Notes: a model not told the origin generated them from the letters alone. Shown: positions 17,676 to 26,930, counted from the stretch's first letter. The stretch is DNA of 64,000 nt from Ornatilinea sp. (GCA_018433975.1 JAHDQE010000044.1:1-64000); one strand, 5' to 3'. Numbers and translations are program-made.

Positions 17676-19670
17676 ATGGTCAAACTTACTATCGATAACA
17701 AAGAAATTGAAGTTCCACAAGGAACTACCGTTTTGGAAGCAGCCAAAGCTGCTGACATTCACATTCCAACACTATGCTACCATCCGGAACTGACCCCTTA
17801 TGGTGGCTGCCGGCTTTGCTTGGTTGAAGTAGAAGGTGCCCGGACTTTACAACCGTCCTGTACCCTTCCCGCCAGTAATGGAATGGTCGTTCGAACCAGC
17901 ACCAGCCAGATTCATGAAGCCAGGAAGTTCGTCCTCAACATGATCTTCAGTGAGCGGAATCACCTGTGCCCTTACTGCCAGGTCAGCGGCGGCGATTGTG
18001 AACTGCAAAATGCTGCCTATGCTGAAGGCATGACCCATTGGTCGTTCCAGCCTACCTGGAAACCTTACCCAATGGATGCCTCACACCCCTACATCATCAT
18101 GGAACACAACCGCTGTATTCTGTGTCACCGTTGTGTGCGTGCCTGCGGCGAACAGGTCGGCAATTTCACTCTGGGTGTTCAGGAACGTGGTTCTAAAAGC
18201 CGGATCATTGCCGACCTGGATGTGCCACTCGGAGAAAGCACCTGTATCTCCTGTGGTGCCTGTATTCAGGTCTGCCCAACCGGCGCGCTGATTGATCGCT
18301 GGAGTGCCTACCGCGGGAAAGAAACCGATGTACAGCATAACGAGTCCGTTTGCGTGGGCTGCAGCATTGGCTGTGGAATTGATGTCGAAACCCGCAATAA
18401 CAGTCTGGTAAGAGTTGAAGGAAACTGGGAAGCCGAAGTAAACGACGGAGTGCTTTGCGAAATCGGTCGATTCCACCCGGTTGATGAAAAACGTGAGCGG
18501 ATCACTTCTCCCATGGTGCGCAAAGACGGAAAATTAGTGTCCGCCTCCTGGGATGAGGCCCTGGAGGCCCTGACGGCTAAAATGAAGCCGTTCGTCGGAA
18601 AAGAAGGCGATGGAGTAGCTGCTATCGTTTCAAACCGGCTTCCTGCTGAAGCATTATATAGCTTCAAACAGGTCTTCAAAAATGGCTTCAAAAGTGATAT
18701 GGTTACCTCAATGGAAGAGGGTATTTATACCGAATTACCCTCCCGCCTGGCTGCCGAGCTTGGCAAACCCTTTGAAGGAAAAATAGATTGTCTAAAAAAC
18801 AGCGATAGCGTCCTGGTCATCGGCGCAGATCTGGTCAAAGATCATCAAGTCATTGGTTTCTTCATCAAGCGCGTTTTACCCGAGGGTGTTTCTCTGGTAG
18901 TAGTAGATCCTAACGAAAACCCGCTGGATAAATTCGCAAGCAGCGTTCTCAAAGCCTCCAAAGGGGCCGACCTCGATTGGTTAAAGTGTCTGTCCGCTGC
19001 TGTGGTAAAAGCTGGCCTGGCTAAAGCCAATTCCGATCTGGACGCCGATGCCATTCTCAAAACTGCTGAAGAAACTACTGGTGTCTCTGAAAATGAATAC
19101 CTTGAACTGGCCCAGTTGATTGCTTCTGCAGAGCGCCCCGCAATTGTTTACGGCAAGGGGATTACCGAAAAGAACTCTACTCAAACCCTGAAAGCTTTGG
19201 TAGAATTAGGCGAGTTAATCGGTGCAATTGGAGAAGATTTCTCCAATATCGTAAGTACCAAAGGCGATGCCAACAGCATGGCTGCTGCTCAATACCAACT
19301 CGAAAGCCCCTTCCAATTGAACGGACACCAGGCTGTTTACGTGGCATTAGGAGACGAAGAACCTTCCAAACGATTTGAGCAAAAACTTGAGAAGGTGCCT
19401 TTCCTGGCTGTTCAGGCCAGCTTCGTTTCTCCATTGACTGCACAAGCGGATATCGTTCTACCCGTAACCATGTGGACGGAACAAGAAGGCCATTATCTGA
19501 ATTTGGATGGAAGAATTCAGAAAGCTGTAAAGGCCCTTGAACCAGAAAAAGACACCTGGACCAACACAAGCGTATTCGAAGCGATTGCCGGTCGCCTCGG
19601 TTTTGAAACCGACGACAACTGGAAAGACGAACTCACCAAACGAGTTGCTCCTGTGGCGATCGAAGATTAA
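17676..19670 (+). CDS. nuoG: HoxU/NuoG-type Fe-S subunit with a MopB-like C-terminal domain
   Basis: A 664-residue protein. Residues 1-75 are a plant-type [2Fe-2S] domain (C34, C45, C48, C62). Next is an H-x-C-x2-C-x6-C [4Fe-4S] site (ERNHLCPYC, H96-C108), which resembles HoxU more than canonical NuoG. Two further [4Fe-4S] motifs lie at C147-C157 and C190-C200. An N7-like cluster follows (C226, C229, C233, C261), then a molybdopterin-oxidoreductase-like domain to the end. No molybdenum-ligand signature was recognised, so that domain is presumably structural, as in complex I. It would connect the flavin subunits to the hydrogenase small subunit. Confidence 0.9.
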   Translation: MVKLTIDNKEIEVPQGTTVLEAAKAADIHIPTLCYHPELTPYGGCRLCLVEVEGARTLQPSCTLPASNGMVVRTSTSQIHEARKFVLNMIFSERNHLCPYCQVSGGDCELQNAAYAEGMTHWSFQPTWKPYPMDASHPYIIMEHNRCILCHRCVRACGEQVGNFTLGVQERGSKSRIIADLDVPLGESTCISCGACIQVCPTGALIDRWSAYRGKETDVQHNESVCVGCSIGCGIDVETRNNSLVRVEGNWEAEVNDGVLCEIGRFHPVDEKRERITSPMVRKDGKLVSASWDEALEALTAKMKPFVGKEGDGVAAIVSNRLPAEALYSFKQVFKNGFKSDMVTSMEEGIYTELPSRLAAELGKPFEGKIDCLKNSDSVLVIGADLVKDHQVIGFFIKRVLPEGVSLVVVDPNENPLDKFASSVLKASKGADLDWLKCLSAAVVKAGLAKANSDLDADAILKTAEETTGVSENEYLELAQLIASAERPAIVYGKGITEKNSTQTLKALVELGELIGAIGEDFSNIVSTKGDANSMAAAQYQLESPFQLNGHQAVYVALGDEEPSKRFEQKLEKVPFLAVQASFVSPLTAQADIVLPVTMWTEQEGHYLNLDGRIQKAVKALEPEKDTWTNTSVFEAIAGRLGFETDDNWKDELTKRVAPVAIED

Positions 19671-19711
19671 TGGTTATTTTATCGGGTAGATTTGAATAAA
19701 AGGAGCAAACA

Positions 19712-20254
19712 ATGGCAAAACCGAAAGTAGCATCAGACTGGATGGCTGGATGCGCAGGCTGTCACATGTCTTTGCTGGATATGGACGAACGGATTGTGAA
19801 AATCGCAGAACTGGTTGACATCCGCGCAACACCCATTACAGATCTTAAACATGCTGACAAAGACGGCGTTGATGTAGGCATCCTTGAAGGTGGTATCAAC
19901 AACACCGCCAACGAAGAACAGGCCCGGTTAATGCGTTCCCGTTGCAAGATCTTGGTTGCGTTGGGTGACTGTGCCGTATTCGGTGGCGTACCTGCGATGC
20001 GCAATTTCTTCCCGCTGGAAGAGTCACTCCGCCGGGCATATGTTGAAACGGAAAGCACAGACAGCGAAGGAATCATTCCCAGTGATCCGGAACTATGTGT
20101 ACCCACCCGCGTGCGAGCGTTGAGCGAAGTAGTCCCGGTAGATATCTTTGTGCCAGGCTGCCCCCCGGACGCAGATACAATTTTTTACGTTCTGAGTGAA
20201 TTGGCTCAAGGTCGCATACCGGATCTGAAAGACGATAAACTCCAGTGGAATTAG
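19712..20254 (+). CDS. hoxY: [NiFe]-hydrogenase small subunit (HoxY-like, group 3)
   Basis: A 180-residue soluble small subunit with ligands for one proximal [4Fe-4S] cluster: C14 and C17 (GCAGCHMS), C87 (ALGDCAVFGG) and C150 (PGCPPDAD). There is no Tat signal and no medial or distal cluster domain, which fits a cytoplasmic group 3 enzyme of the HoxY type. It starts 41 bases after the NuoG-like gene behind AAAGGAG and is followed 17 bases later by the large subunit. Confidence 0.93.
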   Translation: MAKPKVASDWMAGCAGCHMSLLDMDERIVKIAELVDIRATPITDLKHADKDGVDVGILEGGINNTANEEQARLMRSRCKILVALGDCAVFGGVPAMRNFFPLEESLRRAYVETESTDSEGIIPSDPELCVPTRVRALSEVVPVDIFVPGCPPDADTIFYVLSELAQGRIPDLKDDKLQWN

Positions 20255-20271
20255 AGAGCGGAGGATAAATA

Positions 20272-21702
20272 ATGGTTGCTCAAAAAATCACGATTGAGCC
20301 CGTAACTCGTATTGAAGGTCACGCCAAGGTTACCATTCAAATGAATGATGACGGAAATGTTGAACACGCGTACCTGCACATTAATGAGTTCCGGGGATTT
20401 GAAAAATTCTGTGAAGGCCGCATGGTCTTCGAAATGCCGACAATTACACCACGTATTTGCGGAATTTGTCCTGTCAGCCACCACCTGGCTTCTGCCAAGG
20501 CTGGCGATGCAGTTGTAGGTGCCCCCCCACCCCGTCCGGCTTCTTTGCTTCGCGACCTGATGCACATGGGGCAAATCATTCAAAGTCATGGAATGCACTT
20601 CTTTGAACTGGCAGGGCCCGACCTTCTTTTGGGCTTTGACTCGGATCCCGCAACCCGCAACGTCGTGGGACTTATCCAGGCCAATCCTGAACTAGCTTTG
20701 AAAGCTGTAAATCTGCGAAAATATGGACAGGAAATCATCCGCATTCTGGGCGGCCGCCGTATTCACCCCAATTTTGCTATCCCCGGTGGTGTGAATAAAG
20801 CCCTCAAAGCCGAAGAACGAGATATCATTCTTGCCGGTGTAGACGAAGCCATTGCCACCACTCAAGTTGGCGTCCAGATCATCAAAGATTGGGCAGCGGC
20901 AAATATGGAAGACATCAACAAATTCGGTGTTTTCCCCAGTGGGTATATGAGCCTTGTCACACCAGACGATTCCCTTGAGTTGTATGATGGCAACCTCCGC
21001 ATGGTGGACCGCAACGGTGAACTTCTTGAACGATTTGATCCATCCACCTATTTGGATTACATTGCCGAGCACGTTGAAAATTGGTCCTATCTCAAATTCC
21101 CCTATTACAAAAAGATGGGATACCCCGCAGGTGTTTACCGGGTAGGTCCGTTGGGACGTTTGAACGCAGTCAAACAAATTGACACGCCGCTGGCAAACGA
21201 AGAATTCAAGATCTTCAAATCCCTGAATGGCGGTAAACCGGTTGAGAACACGCTGTACTTCCACTATGCGCGTCTGATCGAGACTTTATTTGCTCTTGAA
21301 CGCGTCAAAGTCCTTCTGGATGATCCGGACATCCTCAGCAACGATGTCCTCAATACCAAGCACAATTTCCAGGGTGAAGGCGTTGGTGTCATTGAAGCGC
21401 CGCGCGGCACTTTGATCCACCACTATTGGACGAACAGTTACGGCCAACTCGAACGCGTCAATCTGATCGTTGCGACCGGCCACAATAACTGGGCTATGTG
21501 TGAAGCTGTAGATAGTGTTGCCAAAACCTATATCAATGGACAGGAAATTCGTGAAGGTCTGTTGAACCGCGTTGAAGCAGCCGTACGTGCTCACGACCCC
21601 TGCCTTTCCTGTTCTACACATGCAGTCGGCCAGATGCCGATCATTATCGATGTGGTAGATCCGGAAGGCAAGACTGTCAAAACTTTGCGCCGAGACGGGT
21701 AA
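20272..21702 (+). CDS. hoxH: [NiFe]-hydrogenase large subunit (HoxH-like, group 3)
   Basis: A 476-residue catalytic subunit that binds the Ni-Fe(CN)2CO centre. The L1 motif is RICGICPVSH (C63, C66, H70) and the L2 motif is DPCLSCSTH (C444, C447, H450). A 26-residue tail after H450 is the peptide expected to be removed by the maturation protease encoded next. EPVTRIEGHAKV is the usual N-terminal signature. Subunit make-up and motifs point to H2 oxidation or production coupled to NAD(P)(H), with ferredoxin also possible. A hairpin separates it from the maturation genes. Confidence 0.95.
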   Translation: MVAQKITIEPVTRIEGHAKVTIQMNDDGNVEHAYLHINEFRGFEKFCEGRMVFEMPTITPRICGICPVSHHLASAKAGDAVVGAPPPRPASLLRDLMHMGQIIQSHGMHFFELAGPDLLLGFDSDPATRNVVGLIQANPELALKAVNLRKYGQEIIRILGGRRIHPNFAIPGGVNKALKAEERDIILAGVDEAIATTQVGVQIIKDWAAANMEDINKFGVFPSGYMSLVTPDDSLELYDGNLRMVDRNGELLERFDPSTYLDYIAEHVENWSYLKFPYYKKMGYPAGVYRVGPLGRLNAVKQIDTPLANEEFKIFKSLNGGKPVENTLYFHYARLIETLFALERVKVLLDDPDILSNDVLNTKHNFQGEGVGVIEAPRGTLIHHYWTNSYGQLERVNLIVATGHNNWAMCEAVDSVAKTYINGQEIREGLLNRVEAAVRAHDPCLSCSTHAVGQMPIIIDVVDPEGKTVKTLRRDG

Positions 21703-21730
21703 ACCTTGGTTCGTTTTACATGAAACTCAA

Positions 21731-21762
21731 AAGGGTTTTGGTGAAATATCACCAAAACCCTT
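21731..21762 (+). terminator. Hairpin after hoxH: terminator or processing/attenuation site
   Basis: A perfect 13-bp inverted repeat (AAGGGTTTTGGTG, arms 21731-21743 and 21750-21762) with a 6-base loop. It is followed only by TTCTGTATCTC, without a clear U tract, so it may stabilise or attenuate the transcript rather than fully end it between the structural and maturation genes. Confidence 0.6.
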
Positions 21763-21808
21763 CTGTATCTCACCCTATAGACATTTTTAAAGCAAGAAAG
21801 GTTTGACT

Positions 21809-22297
21809 TTGAATAAAACATTGATTTTAGGATACGGGAATCCGGACCGCGAGGACGACGGAGTTTCCTGGCACATTATGACGTCAATCTGTGAAAAATT
21901 GGGGAGAAAAGCACCTCAAACTTATCAGGAAGAATTTCCCCCATCCGAGGCATCGCCCGATTTTCTGTTTGCTCTGCAGCTCACTCCCGAACTCGCAGAA
22001 ACCATAGCAATTTATGATCGTGTTTGCTTTATCGACGCGCACACCGGAAGTGTCCCCAATGACGTCAATTTCACCAGAGTCGACCCCGAATTTCAATCTT
22101 CCCCCTTCACGCACCATATGACCCCGTCTACCTGTCTCGTGCTGGCGGAAACACTTTACGGAACTGCTCCCGAAGCAATGCTGGCCTCCGTCAGAGGCTA
22201 CCAATTTGAATTCAAACACACACTTTCTGACCGCACCACAACCCACGCTCAAGAAGCAGCCGATATCATTTTTAAATGGCTGAAATCGGAAGATTAA
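21809..22297 (+). CDS. hoxW: Hydrogenase maturation protease (HoxW/HyaD family)
   Basis: About 162 residues. The family signature GYGNPDREDDG lies at the N-terminus, followed by the second acidic site (FIDAHTG) and a conserved His region (THHMTPSTCL). These proteins use the bound nickel to recognise the large subunit and remove its C-terminal tail. No ATG lies upstream of the signature. TTG 21809 is 7 bases after AAGAAAGG and fits better than TTG 21803. It is the first gene after the hoxH hairpin. Confidence 0.88.
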   Translation: MNKTLILGYGNPDREDDGVSWHIMTSICEKLGRKAPQTYQEEFPPSEASPDFLFALQLTPELAETIAIYDRVCFIDAHTGSVPNDVNFTRVDPEFQSSPFTHHMTPSTCLVLAETLYGTAPEAMLASVRGYQFEFKHTLSDRTTTHAQEAADIIFKWLKSED

Positions 22298-22355
22298 ACC
22301 AAGCTTGATTACCTTATTATTTCACCCTAATTCATATCCTGGAGCCCACTACATT

Positions 22356-23228
22356 ATGACCCAACTCAGTAACATCAACTCATTTTCCCCCGACGAAATG
22401 GCACATAAAGCCGAAGTCATCAGTATAAAAAAAACAAAGCTGGATACCGCTTCCATGTTTGTCCTGGCCTTTCTGGCCGGTGCGTACATTGCCTTTGGTG
22501 CGGTTATCGCCACTACAATCGCCACAGGGGGCTCATCTCTGCCCTACGGCGTGAATAAACTCCTGATTGGTCTTGTTTTTACATTAGGCCTCATTCTGGT
22601 CGTTGTTGGTGGTGCCGAATTATTCACCGGCAACAACCTGCTGATCATTGGATATTTGAGCGGTAAAATTTCACTGCGGGGCATGCTTCGCAATTGGGGC
22701 ATTGTCTACTTGGGCAATTTCGTAGGTTCCGTTTCAATTGCCGCCCTGATGTTTCTATCAAAGCAATATACCTTTTCGGGCGGTGGAATTGGACTGACCG
22801 CCCTGAACATTGGCGCGGCCAAAACAAACCTGGGATTTATCCAGGCGATGGCTCTGGGTATTCTCTGCAATATTCTGGTCTGCCTGGCAGTATGGTTGAC
22901 CTTCAGCGCACGCACCACAGGGGATAAGATTTTGGCAATCATCCCCCCTATTGCGGCTTTCGTCGCCGCTGGATTTGAACACAGCGTTGCCAATATGTAT
23001 TTCATTCCCATGGCATTATTCATCAAGAATTCAAAAGATGCAGCTTTTTTTGCCATGATCGGTAAAGCACCCGCTGATTTTGCCAATCTGACGTGGGGAA
23101 ACTTCCTGTCAGGGAATCTCCTCCCGGTGACCATCGGAAACATTATCGGAGGAGCCGGGTTTGTAGGTGCAGTATACTGGTTTATTTATCTTCGAAAATC
23201 AGACGAAAACACAAAAGAGCAAAATTAA
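22356..23228 (+). CDS. focA: Formate/nitrite transporter (FNT) family channel
   Basis: About 290 residues with six hydrophobic helices. FNT hallmarks are visible: GAYIAFGAVIAT in helix 1, the broken helix GGAELFTGNNL, and the helix-5 region with the conserved His in GFEHSVANMYFIP. Members carry formate, nitrite or hydrosulfide. ATG 22356 gives a normal length; a TTG at 22305 would add 17 polar residues. Placement between the hydrogenase protease and hypA suggests formate exchange linked to H2 metabolism, but no formate dehydrogenase gene is in the window, so the substrate is inferred. Confidence 0.87.
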   Translation: MTQLSNINSFSPDEMAHKAEVISIKKTKLDTASMFVLAFLAGAYIAFGAVIATTIATGGSSLPYGVNKLLIGLVFTLGLILVVVGGAELFTGNNLLIIGYLSGKISLRGMLRNWGIVYLGNFVGSVSIAALMFLSKQYTFSGGGIGLTALNIGAAKTNLGFIQAMALGILCNILVCLAVWLTFSARTTGDKILAIIPPIAAFVAAGFEHSVANMYFIPMALFIKNSKDAAFFAMIGKAPADFANLTWGNFLSGNLLPVTIGNIIGGAGFVGAVYWFIYLRKSDENTKEQN

Positions 23229-23316
23229 TTTTCAATCAGAAGGTAAATATTAATAGTATTTTTATCTTATTTATCTATTCGTTGCGGAACATACCTTGAG
23301 GGATTATAATTAGCTG

Positions 23317-23661
23317 ATGCACGAACTTGCTGTAACAGAAAGCATTTTAAATATCGCTACAAAACACGCCCGTCAATCTGAAGCAAAACGTGTCACAGAT
23401 ATTTACATTGTCATTGGTGATCTTTCCAGTATTGTAGATGATTCTGTACAATTTTATTGGGACATGCTCAGCAAAGACACACTCTGTGAGAACGCCCAAC
23501 TGCACTTTGAGCGGATTCCTGCCAGATTAGAATGTAGAGACTGCGGCCACCAATTCACTATTGAAGACGGTCTTCAGCCCTGCCCAAACTGCAACAGTGT
23601 CCGGGTAAAAGTAATTGCCGGCGAAGAATTCATGGTGAACAGCCTGGAAATTGAAAGATAA
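23317..23661 (+). CDS. hypA: Hydrogenase nickel-insertion protein HypA
   Basis: A 114-residue protein of normal HypA length. The N-terminal MHELAVTESIL contains the Ni-binding His2. A zinc-ribbon with two CxxC pairs (CRDC and CPNC) follows. It delivers nickel to the hydrogenase large subunit together with HypB, whose gene starts 18 bases downstream. Confidence 0.96.
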   Translation: MHELAVTESILNIATKHARQSEAKRVTDIYIVIGDLSSIVDDSVQFYWDMLSKDTLCENAQLHFERIPARLECRDCGHQFTIEDGLQPCPNCNSVRVKVIAGEEFMVNSLEIER

Positions 23662-23679
23662 ATTTTGGAGAATTCTCTT

Positions 23680-24348
23680 ATGACTTTAAAAACCGTTCCT
23701 GTCGTTGAAAAAATTATGGATGCCAACGATCAAGTCGCAGCCGAAAACCGAAAGCTGCTAGATGAAGCTGGCGTATTTGGTTTAAACATTATGGCCTCAC
23801 CGGGTTCAGGCAAGACCAGCGTGATCCTGCAAACCATCCAAAGACTGGCTCCCAAACTTCAGATCGGGGTGATCGAAGGAGATACCGCCCCGGTGACAAT
23901 TGATGCGGACAAGGTGATGGCCGCGGGAATGCCCGCTGTCCAGATCAACACCGGCGGATCCTGCCATCTGGATGCCCCCATGTTAAGCCGGGGTCTGGGT
24001 GCGTTGGATTTGAAAGATCTCGATCTTCTAATCGTCGAAAATGTTGGTAACCTGATTTGCCCTGCCGGGTTTGCCCTTGGCACCCACGCCAATGTGGTCA
24101 TTGCCAGCATCCCGGAAGGCGACGACAAGCCCTATAAATATCCAAATATTTATCGCGGATTGGATGTCATTATCATCAACAAAATTGACCTCATGCCTTA
24201 CATTGATTTCAATATGGATTACTTCCGCAAAGGAATTGAAATCCTGAACCCCGGGTTGACCACATTCGCGCTCTCCTGCAAAACCGGCGAGGGAATCGAA
24301 GAATGGGCAAACTGGCTTCTGGAAAAAGTGGAAGACCACAAAAAATAA
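23680..24348 (+). CDS. hypB: Hydrogenase nickel-insertion GTPase HypB
   Basis: A 222-residue SIMIBI GTPase. The Walker A is ASPGSGKTS, metal-binding residues lie around NTGGSCHLD, ENVGNLICPAGF is typical of the family, and the G4 motif is INKIDL. There is no His-rich or CxxCGC nickel-storage N-terminus, so it is a minimal HypB. ATG 23680 is preceded by GGAG at a 9-base spacing; an in-frame TTG at 23665 overlaps that site. hypF starts just after its stop codon. Confidence 0.96.
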   Translation: MTLKTVPVVEKIMDANDQVAAENRKLLDEAGVFGLNIMASPGSGKTSVILQTIQRLAPKLQIGVIEGDTAPVTIDADKVMAAGMPAVQINTGGSCHLDAPMLSRGLGALDLKDLDLLIVENVGNLICPAGFALGTHANVVIASIPEGDDKPYKYPNIYRGLDVIIINKIDLMPYIDFNMDYFRKGIEILNPGLTTFALSCKTGEGIEEWANWLLEKVEDHKK

Positions 24349-24350
24349 GC

Positions 24351-26639
24351 ATGACCCTCAAGACTGTTGGTAAAAAGATCTGGGTACGGGGCATTGTACA
24401 GGGGGTGGGCTTCCGCCCCTTTGTCTATACTCAGGCGGTTAATCTTAATCTCACGGGTTGGGTTCGGAATACCTCCAGTGGGGTAGAACTTGAAATTAAT
24501 GGTTCTCCGGATGGTATTGCTGCCTTCATGAACGCACTGGAAAACAATCCACCTCCCCTGGCGCAGATTGATGAGGTCCGGGTAGAAGACTGCCCGCCCA
24601 ATGGGTATACTCGTTTTGAGATCATCCCCAGCCAACCCCAACCGGGTGAATTTATCCCCATCTCTCCGGATATGTCAATCTGCGAAGATTGCCAGAAAGA
24701 ACTATTCACACCGACGGACCCCCGTTATCGTTACCCTTTTATCAACTGTACCAATTGCGGACCGCGCTACACCATCATCAAGGACATCCCCTACGATCGC
24801 CCTAAAACCACAATGGCCGCTTTCCCAATGTGTGCCCGCTGTGAAAGCGAATATGAGGACCCATTGGACCGGCGATTCCATGCCCAGCCCATCGCCTGCC
24901 CGGATTGCGGACCGCAAATTTGGTTAGAAACCCCAACGCAGACCCGTCTGGCAGAACGAGAAAACGCTCTTCAATTAGCACGCGGTTGGATTCAGCAGGG
25001 AAAAATTCTGGCCATCAAGGGGTTAGGTGGGTTTCATCTGGCCTGTGATGCTACCAACGTTTCCGCAGTGGCTGAACTACGCCGTCGAAAGAAACGCAGC
25101 GATAAGCCATTCGCTCTGATGGCATTTGATATCTCTGAAGTCGAAAAACATTGCGTCGTTACCCCTGAAGAGCGTACCCTTTTATTATCCAAAGAACGGC
25201 CCGTCGTTCTGCTGGAAAAACGTCCGGATTCCAACATCGCCCCGGAAACAGCTCCTCATCAGAATACACTCGGCTTTATGATCGCCTACACCCCACTCCA
25301 TCTGCTCTTGTTGGAGCCCGCAGCGGGTTTCCCGGAGGCCCTGGTAATGACTTCCGGAAATATCAGTGAAGAGCCCATTGCCTATACGGATCATGATGCG
25401 CGCAGCCGTCTGCGTGATCTTGCCGATGGTTTCCTGATGCATGACCGCCCTATCCACATCCGCGTAGATGACTCTGTGAGCCGCGTCATGCACAACGAAC
25501 CGCGGATCATCCGTCGGGCACGAGGTTACGCGCCAAATCCACTCACACTTCCGGACAAGCTTCTCTCGGTTTTAGCCACCGGCGCGGAATTAAAAAACAC
25601 CTTCTGCTTGACCAAAGAAAAATATGCATTCCTCAGCCACCATATCGGCGATTTGGAAAACTATGAAACGCTGCGGTCTTTTGAAGAAGGAATTGAACAC
25701 TATCAAAAACTTTTCCGTGTGAAACCAGAACGAATCACCGCGGATCTTCACCCAAATTATTTGGCTACACGCTATGCGCAGCAGCGCGCACGGGAAGAAG
25801 GGCTCCCCCTCATCCTGGTCCAGCACCATCACGCTCACTTGGCCGCCTGTCTGGCAGACAATAACTGGACATCCGGAGAACCGGTGTTGGGATTGTGCTT
25901 TGATGGCACCGGCCTGGGAACCGATAAAGCCATATGGGGTGGTGAGTTTATGCTGGGCGGTTACACAGGATATACACGGAAATACCATCTCTCTTATACT
26001 CCTCTCCCAGGCGGCGACCTGGCCGTACATAAACCTGCCCGCATGGCTCTGTCTCACCTCTGGCAAGCCGGAATAGAATGGGAAAGCGATCTGCCTCCGG
26101 TTGAGGCATTGTGCTATGAAGAACGAACATCTCTGCGCACTCAATTAGAGCACCGTATCAATTCCCCCCTCACTTCCAGCATGGGGCGATTGTTTGATGC
26201 AGCCTCAGCGCTGATTGGTGTCCGCCAATCGGTCAGCTATGAAGGGCAAGCTGCCATTGAGCTTGAAGCTTTAGCCGCACCCGACGAAGCCGGTTTTTAC
26301 GAATTTGAGGTTCAAGACAACCAGATTAACCCTGCTCTAGTCTGGCAGCAAATGATCTCGGATTGGCGCAGCGGTGTGAGTCAATCGGTGCTTTCGGCCC
26401 GGTTCCACAACAGTATTGCTTTGTTAGCTCTCCAGATTTGTCGCCAAATCCGTCAGGACACCGGTTGCAATCATGTTGCCCTGAGCGGTGGCGTCTGGCA
26501 AAACCGTTATTTATTTGAACATGTTACAAAAAATTTAGAATTGGAACAATTTGCTGTCCTCACTCACCACCGCGTACCCAGCAATGACGGTGGGATTGCG
26601 TTAGGTCAGGCGCTGATTGCCGCCAATATAGATTATTAA
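24351..26639 (+). CDS. hypF: Carbamoyltransferase HypF
   Basis: A 762-residue protein with the standard order. An acylphosphatase domain (GIVQGVGFRPFVY, to about residue 90) is followed by paired zinc fingers (CEDC...CTNCG and CARC...CPDCG, about 105-180), a YrdC-like domain (about 200-385), and a Kae1-like carbamoyltransferase domain with HHHAHLAAC and DGTGLGTD. It turns carbamoyl phosphate and ATP into the cyanide precursor transferred to HypE. ATG 24351 lies 2 bases after the hypB stop, and the acylphosphatase motif follows immediately. Confidence 0.96.
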   Translation: MTLKTVGKKIWVRGIVQGVGFRPFVYTQAVNLNLTGWVRNTSSGVELEINGSPDGIAAFMNALENNPPPLAQIDEVRVEDCPPNGYTRFEIIPSQPQPGEFIPISPDMSICEDCQKELFTPTDPRYRYPFINCTNCGPRYTIIKDIPYDRPKTTMAAFPMCARCESEYEDPLDRRFHAQPIACPDCGPQIWLETPTQTRLAERENALQLARGWIQQGKILAIKGLGGFHLACDATNVSAVAELRRRKKRSDKPFALMAFDISEVEKHCVVTPEERTLLLSKERPVVLLEKRPDSNIAPETAPHQNTLGFMIAYTPLHLLLLEPAAGFPEALVMTSGNISEEPIAYTDHDARSRLRDLADGFLMHDRPIHIRVDDSVSRVMHNEPRIIRRARGYAPNPLTLPDKLLSVLATGAELKNTFCLTKEKYAFLSHHIGDLENYETLRSFEEGIEHYQKLFRVKPERITADLHPNYLATRYAQQRAREEGLPLILVQHHHAHLAACLADNNWTSGEPVLGLCFDGTGLGTDKAIWGGEFMLGGYTGYTRKYHLSYTPLPGGDLAVHKPARMALSHLWQAGIEWESDLPPVEALCYEERTSLRTQLEHRINSPLTSSMGRLFDAASALIGVRQSVSYEGQAAIELEALAAPDEAGFYEFEVQDNQINPALVWQQMISDWRSGVSQSVLSARFHNSIALLALQICRQIRQDTGCNHVALSGGVWQNRYLFEHVTKNLELEQFAVLTHHRVPSNDGGIALGQALIAANIDY

Positions 26640-26663
26640 AGGTTGTTAGAAAAGGAAAAGATC

Positions 26664-26927
26664 ATGTGCCTTGGTGTTCCTGGAAAAATCACAGAAATAT
26701 ATCATCGCGATGAACTACGCATGTGCAAAGTTGATTTTGGTGGAGTTATCCGGGAAGTTTGTCTGGAAACCCTCCCGGAAGCTAAAGTCGGGGATTACAC
26801 GATTGTCCATGCCGGCTTTGCTTTGAACCTGCTCAGCGAAGAAGATGCTCAAGAAACATTGCAAATCCTGCGCGAGATGGCTGTTTTAGAAGCCGAAATG
26901 GATGAAATGAATTCCAGCGGAGTCTAA
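26664..26927 (+). CDS. hypC: Hydrogenase maturation chaperone HypC
   Basis: An 87-residue protein with the HypC N-terminus MCLGVPGKI; Cys2 is the residue that binds iron and the hydrogenase large-subunit precursor. It works with HypD to carry the Fe(CN)2CO unit. ATG 26664 is fixed by the need for Met-Cys and by AAAGGAAAAG upstream. An acidic C-terminal helix (EMAVLEAEMDEM) closes the protein. Confidence 0.95.
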   Translation: MCLGVPGKITEIYHRDELRMCKVDFGGVIREVCLETLPEAKVGDYTIVHAGFALNLLSEEDAQETLQILREMAVLEAEMDEMNSSGV

Positions 26928-26930
26928 CCG

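Noticed and set aside
17676-19670. [FeFe]-hydrogenase catalytic subunit
   Set aside because: The Fe-S N-terminus is similar, but the H-cluster motifs are absent and the C-terminus is of the MopB/NuoG type.
20251-20598. Minus-strand frame at the hoxY-hoxH junction
   Set aside because: It is antisense to conserved HoxH motifs and lacks any recognisable domain.
12046-21702. Respiratory complex I operon
   Set aside because: No membrane subunits (NuoA, H, J-N) are present, and the next genes are clear [NiFe]-hydrogenase small and large subunits with maturation genes.
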